A DNA stretch of 64,000 nucleotides from Bacillota bacterium (GCA_012798695.1 JAAZMR010000028.1:117142-181141); one strand, 5' to 3'; counted from the first letter of the stretch, positions 18,402-27,953 are shown. Notes: a model not told the origin generated them from the sequence alone. Program-made: numbers and translations.

Positions 18402-19733
18402 ATGGGTTGGGGCTTCCACACCAATATGAGAGATGCAACTCCTCGATACGATAGCCGTACAGAACCAACTAAAGGGCGTATAGCCACCTGGTATGAGCGA
18501 ACGACTGAGGGTGTAAGCCGCAATGTAAGGATCCTACTGCCCACAGAACCTCTTTGGGGCATTCCCGTTGTCTGGATCAGAACATATACTTCTTTATTCA
18601 TGGCGGCACTGGGACTGAGTGCAACTCAGATCGGATGGATAGCTTCTCTAACACTAATTACACAAATGTTGATCGCTCCCTTTGGTGGCTATGTAGCCGA
18701 TAAGTTTGGCCGCAAGCGGACACTGATCTTCTTTGATGTGCTTACCTGGATCATCCCCCCTGTGATCTGGATGATCGCCCAAAACGTCTGGTACTTTGTG
18801 ATCGCTGCCATACTAAACGGGTTGAGTATGATTATCAGCCCCAGCTGGAACTGCCTCCTAGTCGAAGACACCCACCCTGCTAAGCGGCCAGCTGTCTTTG
18901 CCGCCTTTCAGCTAGTTGTGTTAGGTGCGGGCATTTTCTCACCCATCTCCGGTTGGATTGTTGAGGGAAAAGGCGTTATTCTCGGAACACGGATTATCTT
19001 TGGCATCACTGCCGCCTCTATTGCGATCATGACCTTGATCAGAGCCTTCTCGATCAAAGAAACCTCCGTGGGAACTGCCCTAGTTGACGAATTGGAGGGG
19101 GCAAGCCTCAAAGAAGCTCTTCATAACTACCGTAATGCGCTTGTAGAAGGGTTCAAGAACCGCACCCTTTTCAAGTTGTTTCTCCTCAGTATGATCAACT
19201 TTGCCTATATAAATATCTGGAATACCTATTCCAGCTTGTATATGACGCATACCCAGGGCCTCAATCTGGCCCCTGGTCTGGTCGCATTTTGGCCGTCTTT
19301 CTCTTCGATCTTTATTGTCCTAACTCTAGTACTGCTTGTCCCACGAGTACGCTTAGAGAAACTACCCCACTGGCTGCTGCTTAGCTCCCTGCTGCTCTGC
19401 TGTGGTCTACTAGTGTTTATCTTGACTCCACCAAATACCTACACCTCTTTAGCTATCGCTGCTATCTTGATCGCTATGGGGCAGGCCCTGACGAATCCCG
19501 TACGGGATACCTTCATCGCTAATATCGTGGATGATCGGAAAAGAGCCCCGGTCATGGCTGCCATCAACTCAGCCAGCATGATTGTTTTGGTACCACTTAC
19601 TCCTCTGGCCGGGCGTCTCTTCGAACTTAGGCCCCACGCTCCTTTGGTCATGCTCCTAGTTTTCCTCATCATCGGAGTGCTATCTGCCAGCCAGCTCTAT
19701 CGAGAACAGCGCAATTCGCCAACTGCCAATTGA
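18402..19733 (+). CDS. MFS transporter
   Basis: A 443-residue major facilitator with about 11-12 membrane helices. The signature loop between helices 2 and 3 reads GGYVADKFGRKRTLIFFD. A central cytoplasmic segment (about residues 215-255) divides the two halves. The N-terminus carries about 45 polar residues before helix 1, so the true start may be later. AAGGAGG lies 20 bases before ATG 18402, too far for a normal site. The substrate is unknown; drug or sugar export would be a guess. Confidence 0.85.
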   Translation: MGWGFHTNMRDATPRYDSRTEPTKGRIATWYERTTEGVSRNVRILLPTEPLWGIPVVWIRTYTSLFMAALGLSATQIGWIASLTLITQMLIAPFGGYVADKFGRKRTLIFFDVLTWIIPPVIWMIAQNVWYFVIAAILNGLSMIISPSWNCLLVEDTHPAKRPAVFAAFQLVVLGAGIFSPISGWIVEGKGVILGTRIIFGITAASIAIMTLIRAFSIKETSVGTALVDELEGASLKEALHNYRNALVEGFKNRTLFKLFLLSMINFAYINIWNTYSSLYMTHTQGLNLAPGLVAFWPSFSSIFIVLTLVLLVPRVRLEKLPHWLLLSSLLLCCGLLVFILTPPNTYTSLAIAAILIAMGQALTNPVRDTFIANIVDDRKRAPVMAAINSASMIVLVPLTPLAGRLFELRPHAPLVMLLVFLIIGVLSASQLYREQRNSPTAN

Positions 19734-19761
19734 GCTGTTAGCTCAAGGGATGAAGATGACA

Positions 19762-19788
19762 ACAGACCCGGAAAACCACCGAGTCTGT
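19762..19788. terminator. Hairpin between convergent MFS and DHS-like genes
   Basis: ACAGAC-c-CGG-aaaacca-CCG-a-GTCTGT forms a stem with one mismatch between two convergent genes. It may act in both directions. No U-tract is obvious. Confidence 0.4.
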
Positions 19789-19840
19789 CTATAGTCGGCT
19801 TCTGTGTAGTTGTTGCTCCCCGGCCAGCTTCTGAGGTAAA

Positions 19841-20806
19841 TCAGCGTGCATCCTGAAGCAACCGCCACAGATTGGGTATAGTCTGACGGTGATCGCCCTG
19901 GATATAAAAGCTCTCACCACCATCTTGTACTGTCCTCACCAGCATGGTTTTCCAAGGACGGTAATAGTAGCGATGGTCTGTCTTAGGTGGCACGGTGTGG
20001 TAATCCTCACCGGCATATGGCAGGAGATCAAATACCGCTGTGGTAAACCTGCTTACCTTGCGTCCTTCCTGATGGGCTACATTGCGCACCATGGCTAGAG
20101 CTTTCAGATAAACCTCTGGCCCCATTACCGCGGTACCCAAATTGAGCACCACTCCACCCTCCAGCCCAGTCAAAGATTGGGTGAATATAAGAAAGTCCCG
20201 ATAACTTGCCGCACCCAAAGCGGCCCCATCACAATTGGGGTGTTCATGGATAATATCTTGGCCTAAAGCTACGTGGACTGTAACTGGAACTCTTTCTTCA
20301 TAACCTGCAGCCAGCAGGCTGATATCCCTATGGCAAAACTCTTCTTCCACGATGGTTTTGCCCAAAGCTTCTCCAAAACCCAATCCATCTGCCTGAGCCT
20401 CTTTGGGAATATCATTGAGCCTGCCGGTTTCTCTCCACATACCAAACTGCCCCTCACTCACATAACGGGCAACACTCTCCGTAGTAGCCCCAATGAGAGC
20501 CAACTCAAAATCATGGATAGCACCCGCCCCATTGAGCGCAAAATGCGTCACATATCCTTGACGCAGTAGTTCGATGACAAACCGACTCATCCCCTGCTTA
20601 ATTACGTGTGCCCCCATCATGACTATGACGGCTGCTCCCCGAGAGCGGGCATCAATAATTCTTTGGGCAATGGTCTTCAATGCCGGGCTATCGAACTCCG
20701 GTATTGGTGCATCCAAAGCCCAAACGTCCTCTAGATGCATATCGTGTTGTCGACATTCCAAAGGCTTTATTTCCAGCCGCGATCGATCAAACTCCAGATA
20801 AGGCAT
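19841..20806 (-). CDS. Conserved protein resembling deoxyhypusine synthase fold, function unknown
   Basis: A 321-residue soluble protein. The segment GAHVIKQGMSRFVIELLRQG, then THFALNGAGAIHDFELALIG, then PVTVHVALGQDIIHEH resembles the order of elements in deoxyhypusine synthase (a NAD-binding Rossmann-like fold). The catalytic lysine region of true deoxyhypusine synthase is not evident, and bacteria of this kind have no eIF5A. The reaction is therefore unknown. ATG 20806 has GGAAGTGA eight bases upstream. It follows the melibiose-type transporter on the same strand, about 130 bases away, so shared transcription is possible. Confidence 0.5.
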   Translation of the reverse strand: MPYLEFDRSRLEIKPLECRQHDMHLEDVWALDAPIPEFDSPALKTIAQRIIDARSRGAAVIVMMGAHVIKQGMSRFVIELLRQGYVTHFALNGAGAIHDFELALIGATTESVARYVSEGQFGMWRETGRLNDIPKEAQADGLGFGEALGKTIVEEEFCHRDISLLAAGYEERVPVTVHVALGQDIIHEHPNCDGAALGAASYRDFLIFTQSLTGLEGGVVLNLGTAVMGPEVYLKALAMVRNVAHQEGRKVSRFTTAVFDLLPYAGEDYHTVPPKTDHRYYYRPWKTMLVRTVQDGGESFYIQGDHRQTIPNLWRLLQDAR

Positions 20807-20938
20807 AAGTTATCACTTCCTGGTCAGCTCATGATAGAATCTGCATGTCCTTACTATCAGTATTCACTGCCCGAAGGGGATTCCCTTTGCCATTAGAGTC
20901 CAGACACGGCTAGTCCCGTATAACAGATACTGTAGTTC

Positions 20939-21766
20939 TCAGCCCTTCACTGCACCTTCAGTTAGCCCCATTATGATATATTTCTGTGCAAAGGCAAAAA
21001 CAATCATAGTCGGCAGCAATGCTACCACAATACCGGCACTCAGAACGCCCCAACTCACTCCTGCTTTAGAAATAAAGGAATTAAGGGCTACAGGAACGGT
21101 CATATTGTGTTCAGAGCTCAACAGCATAACCGCCAAGAATAGCTCATTCCAAATGTTGACGAAAGCAAAACTGAAAATAGCGGCCAGTCCAGGGAGAGTC
21201 AGAGGAATAACCACCTTGATCAGTGTCTGGGTCCGGGTACACCCATCCGTCATTGCCGCCTCTTCCAGTGCAACAGGTATCCTGTCGAAAAAGCTCTTGG
21301 CCATGATGGTCGAGAAAGCGATCATCATCGCAATATACACTAAAGTCAGTGCAATAATATTGTCCGTCATCCCGATCTTGGCAAAAGAAGTGAACAGCGG
21401 GCTCATCAACATGAAAGTTGGTATGATCTGGGTGAAGTACATTGCCAACAGCAAAACCAGTTTTGTGCGTTTCTCCCTAAACCTGGACAGAGCATAACCG
21501 CTGAACATCGAAATGAAAAGAGCGCCTGTTGCGGCAATGAGAGATACTAATACACTGTTTCTGAAGTAAACACCGAAATTGCTAATGGTAAACAGATACC
21601 GGTAGTTCTCCAGATTGAAGCTCTCGGGTAGATACCTAATAGGGAAGGCATATATCTCTCTGCTGCCTTTCAATGAAGTAACAATCACCCAGTAGAGCGG
21701 TCCCAGGGCCAGAACCAAAAATACCCCAAGGAGTGCGACCTTCATGATCTTCAAGAGCAGCTTCAT
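20939..21766 (-). CDS. Sugar ABC transporter permease, MalG type
   Basis: A 275-residue inner-membrane permease with six helices. The EAA loop that contacts the ATPase is EEAAMTDGCTRTQTLIKVVIPLTLPG. The C-terminus ends FAQKYIIMGLTEGAVKG, typical of carbohydrate uptake (CUT1) MalG-type subunits. Its start overlaps the upstream permease stop by four bases. It pairs with the MalF-type subunit and the binding protein at 22743. No ATPase is encoded in this cluster. Confidence 0.93.
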   Translation of the reverse strand: MKLLLKIMKVALLGVFLVLALGPLYWVIVTSLKGSREIYAFPIRYLPESFNLENYRYLFTISNFGVYFRNSVLVSLIAATGALFISMFSGYALSRFREKRTKLVLLLAMYFTQIIPTFMLMSPLFTSFAKIGMTDNIIALTLVYIAMMIAFSTIMAKSFFDRIPVALEEAAMTDGCTRTQTLIKVVIPLTLPGLAAIFSFAFVNIWNELFLAVMLLSSEHNMTVPVALNSFISKAGVSWGVLSAGIVVALLPTMIVFAFAQKYIIMGLTEGAVKG

Positions 21767-22653
21767 ATCGAGTCTTCCTCCTTTGCCGATGTAAGCCGTA
21801 AATACAGGATGGCATAGGTAAAGAGAATTAGCATGATGACTACACCAAATGCCGCTCCCTGACCATAATCATAGAATTGCAGGATCTTATTGATCATTTG
21901 AGTCGCCAAGATGTTCGTGCTGTTGCTTGGCCCCCCACCGGTCATAGCATAGATGATATCGGGGAAATTCATGATCCACATGGTTCTCAGCAAGGTCGTG
22001 CTGATGATAGTTGGCTTGATATAAGGGATGATTATACTAAACAACCTCCGCACTGGGCCGGCTCCATCGATCTTGCCTGCTTCCATGAGTTCCTGGGGAA
22101 CCGATTGCAGGGCCGCCAATAACATGATGGCAAAGAATGGCACGCCATACCAGATATTAGCAATAATTACTGATACCATGGCATACCGGGGATCGGAAAG
22201 AAAACCGATATGGCTGCTGACCAACCCTGTCCTCAGAAGTAGATCATTGATGATACCGAACTGCCCGTTAAACATCCAAGCCCAAACAAGGCCTATGGCG
22301 AACCCAGACAGTGACCAAGGGTAGAAAACCAGAGCCGAATAGATTCCTCTGCCTTTAAACGGTTTTGTCATCAGTAAAGCTAGGATGAAGCCCAGCAGAA
22401 ACTGAAAGAACAAAGATACTACTATCCAGATAATCGTATTACCTATGATTTGCAGAAAACCGAAATTCAGATCCGTAATAATGGCCTTGAAATTGTCTAA
22501 CCCGATAAACCGGATATTGGTCATATCATAAAGCGTATAATCCTGAAAAGATATGATTATGCCCTTAACAATCGGGAAATAGATAAACAAGGCTAAGAAA
22601 ACAAAAGCCGGTATCATTATAGAAAAGAGATACCTTTTGCTGTGCCCTCGCAT
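21763..22653 (-). CDS. Sugar ABC transporter permease, MalF type
   Basis: A 296-residue permease with six hydrophobic segments. The EAA loop reads ELMEAGKIDGAGPVRRLFSIIIPYIKP. GGTGATAGT precedes ATG 22653. It sits between the binding-protein gene (upstream) and the MalG-type gene (overlapping by four bases), the standard CUT1 order. With the GH4 enzyme upstream, melibiose or related alpha-galactosides are the likely cargo; this is inference from context. Confidence 0.92.
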   Translation of the reverse strand: MRGHSKRYLFSIMIPAFVFLALFIYFPIVKGIIISFQDYTLYDMTNIRFIGLDNFKAIITDLNFGFLQIIGNTIIWIVVSLFFQFLLGFILALLMTKPFKGRGIYSALVFYPWSLSGFAIGLVWAWMFNGQFGIINDLLLRTGLVSSHIGFLSDPRYAMVSVIIANIWYGVPFFAIMLLAALQSVPQELMEAGKIDGAGPVRRLFSIIIPYIKPTIISTTLLRTMWIMNFPDIIYAMTGGGPSNSTNILATQMINKILQFYDYGQGAAFGVVIMLILFTYAILYLRLTSAKEEDSI

Positions 22654-22685
22654 ACTATCACCTCACCTGCCATTCATGCAACGGG

Positions 22686-22721
22686 TGTGGTGGCACACCG
22701 CATATAACATGTGCCACCACA
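22686..22721 (-). promoter_or_regulatory. Intercistronic stem-loop behind the binding-protein gene
   Basis: Perfect 12-bp inverted repeat TGTGGTGGCACA / TGTGCCACCACA with a 12-base loop, 22 bases beyond the binding-protein stop and no U-tract. It probably stabilises the upstream mRNA or reduces read-through into the permease genes. Confidence 0.7.
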
Positions 22722-22742
22722 TCACTTCATCTGCTTCGGGCT

Positions 22743-23993
22743 TTATTTCTCCCAATAATCCGCCCATTTCTGCAGGGCGTCATCCAATTTCATTCTGCCG
22801 AGAAGAACGCTCTGCAAATCTGTTTCATGAATCTTGGCCCATCCAGGCCATTTCTCTGAGGCAAGGTCATAGGTTATGAAGACAAATGTCTCTGGATCAT
22901 TCATCTCCTGGTTAAATGCCACATAGTGCCTTCCCTGGAAATGTTTATTCATGGTGAACGTAGTCGTATGAACGGGCAATGGGCCATAGTGTTCATTGAA
23001 ATATCCGTTCTTTTCAGGGCTTGACATCCACTGAATGAAATCCCAAGCCTCTTTCTTGTTCTTCGAGTAGCTGGGGATACCCAAGCCACAGAAGCCGTAG
23101 TCTATATACGTGAAGCCATGTGGGCCAACAGGTAAAGTCACGACCTCGTACTTATCCGGGCCGAGCAGCTTGTCTATTAGAGGGATAGCATCCGGATCCT
23201 GTATCAGGAAAGGAGTAGTCCCAGAGACGAAGCCATTGATCTGCTCATTAAAGCCCCAGTTGATCGCATCCTTGGGGGCTCCTTCTTTAAAGAGAGTCGC
23301 GTAGAGCTCCATACCTTCTTTATAGCCAGGGTCCAGGAAGAAGGTCTCGTCTTCTGAGTAGATATGCTTAGCATTCCTGAAATCCTCCACATAGGATGAA
23401 CCAAAGAGGTCAGAGAACTTGATCTCAAAAGATTTGCCCCGCCAAGCAAAACCATACTGATTTTTGGCCGGGTTAGTAATCTTCTTTGAGATTTCAACTA
23501 ACTCTTCAAGGGTCTCAGGAGTATGGTCAATACCATGGGCAGCCAGAATATCCTTTCTCACATAGAGGGCTTTAATAAAGATACTCTGTGGTACTAGATA
23601 AGGTGTATCATTGACTGTGCGAGCAGCAAGGTCCGCTACCCCTGTCAATGTTTCTGCATCAGACCAGTCAGCAAAATACTCGGTTAAGTCAGTTAGTTTC
23701 TTGTTATTGACGAATTGCTTGACCGTGTAATCCCGCACCTCAATAATATCTAGAGGCTGCATTGTGTTCAGCATCAGGGTTGCCTTTTGGTCAGACTGCT
23801 CATAGGGAGGCGAAATCAGGTTGATCTTGATATCTGGATGCATTGCCTCGTATTCTGCAATCATGCTCTTGAGCAAGGCTGTCCTCTCAGGATTGGTCAT
23901 CACTTCGAGAAAGTTCAGGGTGGTAGCACTTGCACAAACAGAAGAGCCTACCAAGATTACTAGTACAAATAGTGCAACATATGTTTTTTTCAT
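22743..23993 (-). CDS. Sugar ABC transporter substrate-binding protein
   Basis: A 416-residue extracellular solute-binding protein (family 1, CUT1). The N-terminal signal has the hydrophobic core YVALFVLVILVGSSV and ends near CASA-TT. The Cys lies in SSVC, not a good lipobox, so signal peptidase I cleavage is more likely. The mature part (LNFLEVMTNPERTALLKSMIAEYEAMHPDIKI) is typical. AAGGAGG lies 13 bases before the ATG, rather far. It comes first in the transporter unit, ahead of both permeases. Confidence 0.92.
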   Translation of the reverse strand: MKKTYVALFVLVILVGSSVCASATTLNFLEVMTNPERTALLKSMIAEYEAMHPDIKINLISPPYEQSDQKATLMLNTMQPLDIIEVRDYTVKQFVNNKKLTDLTEYFADWSDAETLTGVADLAARTVNDTPYLVPQSIFIKALYVRKDILAAHGIDHTPETLEELVEISKKITNPAKNQYGFAWRGKSFEIKFSDLFGSSYVEDFRNAKHIYSEDETFFLDPGYKEGMELYATLFKEGAPKDAINWGFNEQINGFVSGTTPFLIQDPDAIPLIDKLLGPDKYEVVTLPVGPHGFTYIDYGFCGLGIPSYSKNKKEAWDFIQWMSSPEKNGYFNEHYGPLPVHTTTFTMNKHFQGRHYVAFNQEMNDPETFVFITYDLASEKWPGWAKIHETDLQSVLLGRMKLDDALQKWADYWEK

Positions 23994-24219
23994 CTGTGTT
24001 CGATATCCTCCTTCTGTCCATTATCCAGGTGTGCTGGTTCAAGACGCCCGAGAAAGCCCCCCTCCCCTATTTTGGTATTGCTGTGTGAAATCCACAAACC
24101 AAAAAATCGATACAAGGCGCTTGACCATACGGATAATTCTCCAGTGCTTCGCCAAATCCTCTAGTCTAAGTGCAACAGGAAATCATTGACATGAGCGGCA
24201 GACAGCGATATCCATTCAC

Positions 24220-24252
24220 AAAAAAACGGGGCAGGCTAATGCGCCCACCCCT
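24220..24252 (-). terminator. Terminator behind the alpha-galactosidase gene
   Basis: On the minus strand GGGGTGGGC pairs with GCCTGCCCC around a GCATTA loop, followed by GTTTTTTT. This strong terminator lies between the GH4 gene and the transporter genes, so these may be separate or attenuated transcripts. Confidence 0.85.
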
Positions 24253-24290
24253 GCCAAATATCGAGAGTATCATATTGTCACTAATCGAGT

Positions 24291-25586
24291 CTATTTGAAC
24301 TTAGGCAACCAATCTCCATGCTCTTCTATCAGATCATCACATAGGGCCACAATCTGATCAATAGGCAACTCGCTTGCAGTATGTGGATCGAGCATAGCGG
24401 CATGGTAGATATGTTCCTTCTTACCGGTCAAAGCTGCCTCAATGGTGAGCAGATGTACATTGATATTGGTCATGTTCAAGGCAGCCAGCTGAGGCGGCAA
24501 ATCTCCAACATAGCAAGGAGATATACCACTCGCATCTACCAAGCAAGGTACTTCTACACAGGCTTCCTGAGGCAAATTAGTGATTAGGCCTGTATTCATC
24601 ACATTACCGCCAATCTTGTATGGCCGGTCGGTTTCCATGGCTTCGATGATATATGAAGCATATTCTCCTGTGCGCTGATGAGTAATATCTTTGTTGTGAA
24701 CGAGATCATCCCGCATTTTCTCCCATCCCTTGATTTGGGCCACACAGCGACGGGGGTACTCGTCGAGCGGAATATTGAACTTTTCGATCAGCTCGGGGTA
24801 TTGGCTCTTGATGAAGTATGGCATGTACTCTGCATTATGTTCACTCGATTCTGTTACATAATAACCGAAACGGTGCATGATCTCATGGCGTACCCTGTCC
24901 CAATCAGGTGCCCCCATTGCCTTGGAGCGCTGCTTAATCTCGGGGTAGAGATCCTTTCCATCCCGGGTGATCTCCAGCAACCAGCCCATATGATTGATTC
25001 CAGCTATCTTCCATTGTACATGATCTGCTGCCATCCCGACCCCTTCCAAAAGGCCGCGGGCGCAAACCTGTACACTATGGCAAAGACCCACCGTTTTGAT
25101 AGGGGTCGCTCTTAACATAACCCCCGTGAGTATCGACATGGGATTGGTATAGTTGAGGAACCAAGCATCAGGACAAACCTCTTCCATGTCCCGGGCAAAA
25201 TCCAACATGACTGGAATGGTGCGGAGTGCTCGGAAGATGCCTCCGATACCTAATGTGTCTCCGATAGTCTGACGCAAGCCGTATTTCTTGGGCACTTCAA
25301 AATCAATCACAGTACATGGCTCATAGCCTCCCACTTGGATGGCATTGACCACATAGTCAGCTCCACGTAGGGCCTCTTTCCTGTCAGTGTAGGCTATGAT
25401 GGTGGCATGATTGCCGTAATTGGCATTGATATTTCTAAGCATGCCCTCTGATTCTTGCAAGCGTTGGGGATCGATATCATATAAAGCAAGCTGCGAATCC
25501 TGTAGCGCTGGTGTTAGCATTACATCACCGAGAACATTCTTGGCAAAAACAGTACTTCCCGCTCCCATGAACGTTATTTTAGCCAT
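24291..25586 (-). CDS. melA: Alpha-galactosidase, glycoside hydrolase family 4
   Basis: A NAD- and Mn-dependent hydrolase that cleaves alpha-galactosides such as melibiose by a redox-elimination route. The 431 residues follow E. coli MelA almost block by block: KITFMGAGSTVF (NAD site), GGYEPCTVIDFEV, DTLGIGGIFRALRTIP, LNYTNPMS, GLCHSVQ (metal ligands Cys and His), GINHMGW, FGYYVTESSEHNAEYMPYFIK and DEYPRRC. ATG 25586 is chosen because GGAGG lies eight bases away; the track start at 25592 leaves only two. A strong terminator follows. Confidence 0.93.
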   Translation of the reverse strand: MAKITFMGAGSTVFAKNVLGDVMLTPALQDSQLALYDIDPQRLQESEGMLRNINANYGNHATIIAYTDRKEALRGADYVVNAIQVGGYEPCTVIDFEVPKKYGLRQTIGDTLGIGGIFRALRTIPVMLDFARDMEEVCPDAWFLNYTNPMSILTGVMLRATPIKTVGLCHSVQVCARGLLEGVGMAADHVQWKIAGINHMGWLLEITRDGKDLYPEIKQRSKAMGAPDWDRVRHEIMHRFGYYVTESSEHNAEYMPYFIKSQYPELIEKFNIPLDEYPRRCVAQIKGWEKMRDDLVHNKDITHQRTGEYASYIIEAMETDRPYKIGGNVMNTGLITNLPQEACVEVPCLVDASGISPCYVGDLPPQLAALNMTNINVHLLTIEAALTGKKEHIYHAAMLDPHTASELPIDQIVALCDDLIEEHGDWLPKFK

Positions 25587-25609
25587 ATCCATATCCTCCC
25601 TGTCACTAA

Positions 25610-25642
25610 ATTATATCTCTCGACTGAAGCGAGAAAGCTCAA
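25610..25642 (-). promoter_or_regulatory. Candidate promoter and operator upstream of melA
   Basis: On the minus strand a TATAAT -10 is preceded by the inverted repeat TCTCG-CTTCAGT-CGAGA (25618-25634) and TTGAGC 21 bases upstream. The spacing is long for a sigma-A promoter. The repeat could be an operator. Confidence 0.35.
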
Positions 25643-25866
25643 TAATTGGATAGATGTTAGAGTGATTCGACAGCGACAGTGAACTTCCTTTGTGGCTTCC
25701 TGGTGCCATTTTGACTGTCCCTATCAATTAGCCTAGGAATAGGTGTGTTATGGTCAATTTCTTTAAGATTTCGTCTTATAACTTCACCTGTTTCTATAGA
25801 GGGAGTTCTGCAATAAGGGCGAATTGGCTATGGTAAGTCCGTATCATGATTGGTGGGAATCCGTCC

Positions 25867-27210
25867 ATGAATTTTGGCCAAGCCTTGCTGCTCAATTGTC
25901 TAGGCACTCTCGTCATTGGCTGGGTATCGTTACGCCTATTGGGCATAACTGCCAAAGGCGGGCGGCTGCTTCTTTTTTCGATAGTCCAGGGTATTTTGAT
26001 ATCTCTGGTAGGCCACCAATTCGCATTACCCGGCAACTTCACTTTCTATGCATCGTTGACCTACGTGCTGTTAGCGTTTCTGCTGCTGCGTCTCCCCATA
26101 GTGACAGCCCTGATGTCACGTGCTATCGGCCTGTCACTGATTATCCTAGGCAAATGGCTATCGTTACCTAAATCGCTGGAACATTACCCCATACTAGCCC
26201 CGGAGGTAACCATCCTGATCAAGGATTATGTCCTACTGGGATGGATCACAAATCTCGTTTCATTGCTCTTATTCTGCTTCATTGCTTTTCGTAAGTGGCC
26301 ATCAAGTGATGCAAAAGACGAAAACCACCCCACGCGAATCAATCCTCCTGACCTAGAGGCAATCTTCTTGGGAACAGGCCTCTTGCTTCTGGCTTCATAC
26401 TTTGGCTATATCTTACTGGCCGGACCGGTACAGGATAGTGGATTTCTCTATCTGTGTATTAGTATTGCTGCTTTGCCATTCATTGCCATCACGTATTTCA
26501 AGAGGATTCAGGTTACTACTAAGGATCGAGCACTCCTCGAATTGCAGCACGAGCAGTTGGCCGTACAGGAAAACGCCATTGAAGCCATGCGTGAGCAAAG
26601 ACACGAGATTATCAATGAGCTGGCCTTGGTATCAACGTATATCCAGTTGGGCCTAGATGACAAGGCATTGAACTCCATCGATTTCATCGCTGCCGGACTG
26701 GCCGATCGCTATAACTACGTGACCCTGCCTAAAGATGCGTGGCTGGCTACTATAGATGCAAAACAAGCACAAGCGGATTCCTTAGGTATTAGGCTGATAA
26801 CCTTCCTTGAAGCAGAGGCTCCCACCAACTTGAACGAGCAGCGACTGCTTCCGAAAGTAGCCGCCAATCTTTTGGACAATGCTTTTGAAGCTGTGCGCCA
26901 CACAAAGAAACCGCAAGTGATGCTCACGTGGAAGCAAGTAGGCCCAGACCGGCTGCTCTCCGTACGCAATAACGGCCCGATCATCCCCGCCGATGCACTA
27001 GATAGGGTTTTTGACTATGGGTATTCATCCAAGCCGGGTCGGAACAAGGGGTGGGGGCTGGCTATCTGCAAACGGATTGCCGCAGAACTTGGCGGCGAAC
27101 TCCACGTCACCAGTAATGCAACCACCACCGAGTTTACCCTCTTGCTGCCAGCCAAGTCTCATGAGTATCAAACCCAAGCCGAAGCTGCAATTTGTAGTGA
27201 AGAAGCTTAG
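25867..27210 (+). CDS. Orphan sensor histidine kinase (Spo0B/citrate-sensor-like)
   Basis: A 447-residue membrane kinase. About seven hydrophobic segments fill the first 225 residues. A short coiled stretch then leads to the phosphoacceptor region MREQRHEIINELALVSTYIQ, of the Spo0B/CitA/AgrC type, and a HATPase_c domain with N-box LLDNAFEAV, a glycine box VFDYGYSSKPGRNKGWGLAICKR. No response regulator lies next to it, so it is an orphan. ATG 25846 or 25867 are both possible with weak ribosome-binding sites. A TipA-like gene follows 82 bases downstream. Confidence 0.85.
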   Translation: MNFGQALLLNCLGTLVIGWVSLRLLGITAKGGRLLLFSIVQGILISLVGHQFALPGNFTFYASLTYVLLAFLLLRLPIVTALMSRAIGLSLIILGKWLSLPKSLEHYPILAPEVTILIKDYVLLGWITNLVSLLLFCFIAFRKWPSSDAKDENHPTRINPPDLEAIFLGTGLLLLASYFGYILLAGPVQDSGFLYLCISIAALPFIAITYFKRIQVTTKDRALLELQHEQLAVQENAIEAMREQRHEIINELALVSTYIQLGLDDKALNSIDFIAAGLADRYNYVTLPKDAWLATIDAKQAQADSLGIRLITFLEAEAPTNLNEQRLLPKVAANLLDNAFEAVRHTKKPQVMLTWKQVGPDRLLSVRNNGPIIPADALDRVFDYGYSSKPGRNKGWGLAICKRIAAELGGELHVTSNATTTEFTLLLPAKSHEYQTQAEAAICSEEA

Positions 27211-27292
27211 CACAGGATGCCAGAGCATCAACAAGTTCCGCCACTCCTCAAAACTCCGTCCCCATATTTGACCGACAAAGGCTCGACTGAAC

Positions 27293-27931
27293 TTGACTCC
27301 CACGTTACGTAATAGTTTATATTGGCAGATTCTGTTTTTCAGAGAGCTGGATTTCCCTCTGAAGAAGATCAAGGAAATCATCAACAGCCCTTCATTTGAC
27401 CGACACGAAGCTTTGGTTTTGCATCGGAAAATGCTGCTGGAAAAACGAAACCGTCTAGATAGTATGTTAAAGACCATTGACAAAACCATTCAATACCTTA
27501 AGGGAGAGATCGAGATGACGAACAAGGAGAAATTCGCCGGATTTGACTTCAGTCATAATCCCTATGAACAGGAAGCCCGAGAACGTTGGGGTGATGCTGC
27601 TGTGGATCATGCTAACGCGAAGCTAACCAGCATGTCAGCGGATGAGAAACAAGAGGTCTCTGCGGAGATCACCGCCATTTATCAGCAGCTCGCTAGTCTC
27701 AGGCATGGTTCCCCGGCATCAGTAGAAGCACAAGCCGCCATTAGAGCCTGGTATAACTTACTAAACGCCAATTTCGGCCACTACTCCCTTGATACCTTCA
27801 AGGCACTGGGCCAGATGTACGTCGATGATGAACGGTTCACAAAGAATATCGATAAATTCGGCGAGGGTTTGGCCATATTCATGCGTGATGCTATGGTTGT
27901 GTTTGCGGATCAGGAGAGCAGACAGAAGTAA
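27293..27931 (+). CDS. N-terminally truncated MerR/TipAL-like protein with TipAS domain
   Basis: The frame starts inside the MerR dimerisation helix ([20 protein letters not shown], then [21 protein letters not shown]) and continues into a TipAS ligand-binding domain ([26 protein letters not shown] to the end). The winged-helix DNA-binding part of about 70 residues is absent. The space upstream is taken by the kinase gene, and an in-frame TGA lies just before the frame. ATG 27515 has AAGGGAGAGA before it and would give a TipAS-only protein, like the internal start known in Streptomyces tipA. It may be a ligand-binding remnant or a pseudogene. Confidence 0.6.
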   Translation: MTPTLRNSLYWQILFFRELDFPLKKIKEIINSPSFDRHEALVLHRKMLLEKRNRLDSMLKTIDKTIQYLKGEIEMTNKEKFAGFDFSHNPYEQEARERWGDAAVDHANAKLTSMSADEKQEVSAEITAIYQQLASLRHGSPASVEAQAAIRAWYNLLNANFGHYSLDTFKALGQMYVDDERFTKNIDKFGEGLAIFMRDAMVVFADQESRQK

Positions 27932-27953
27932 GGGACATCTGCGGAAAGGGTAA

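Noticed and set aside
18298-18402. Riboswitch upstream of the MFS gene (two GC hairpins followed by AAGGAGG)
   Set aside because: No known riboswitch core fits. The first hairpin is explained as the lipoprotein terminator, and the second is only five base pairs.
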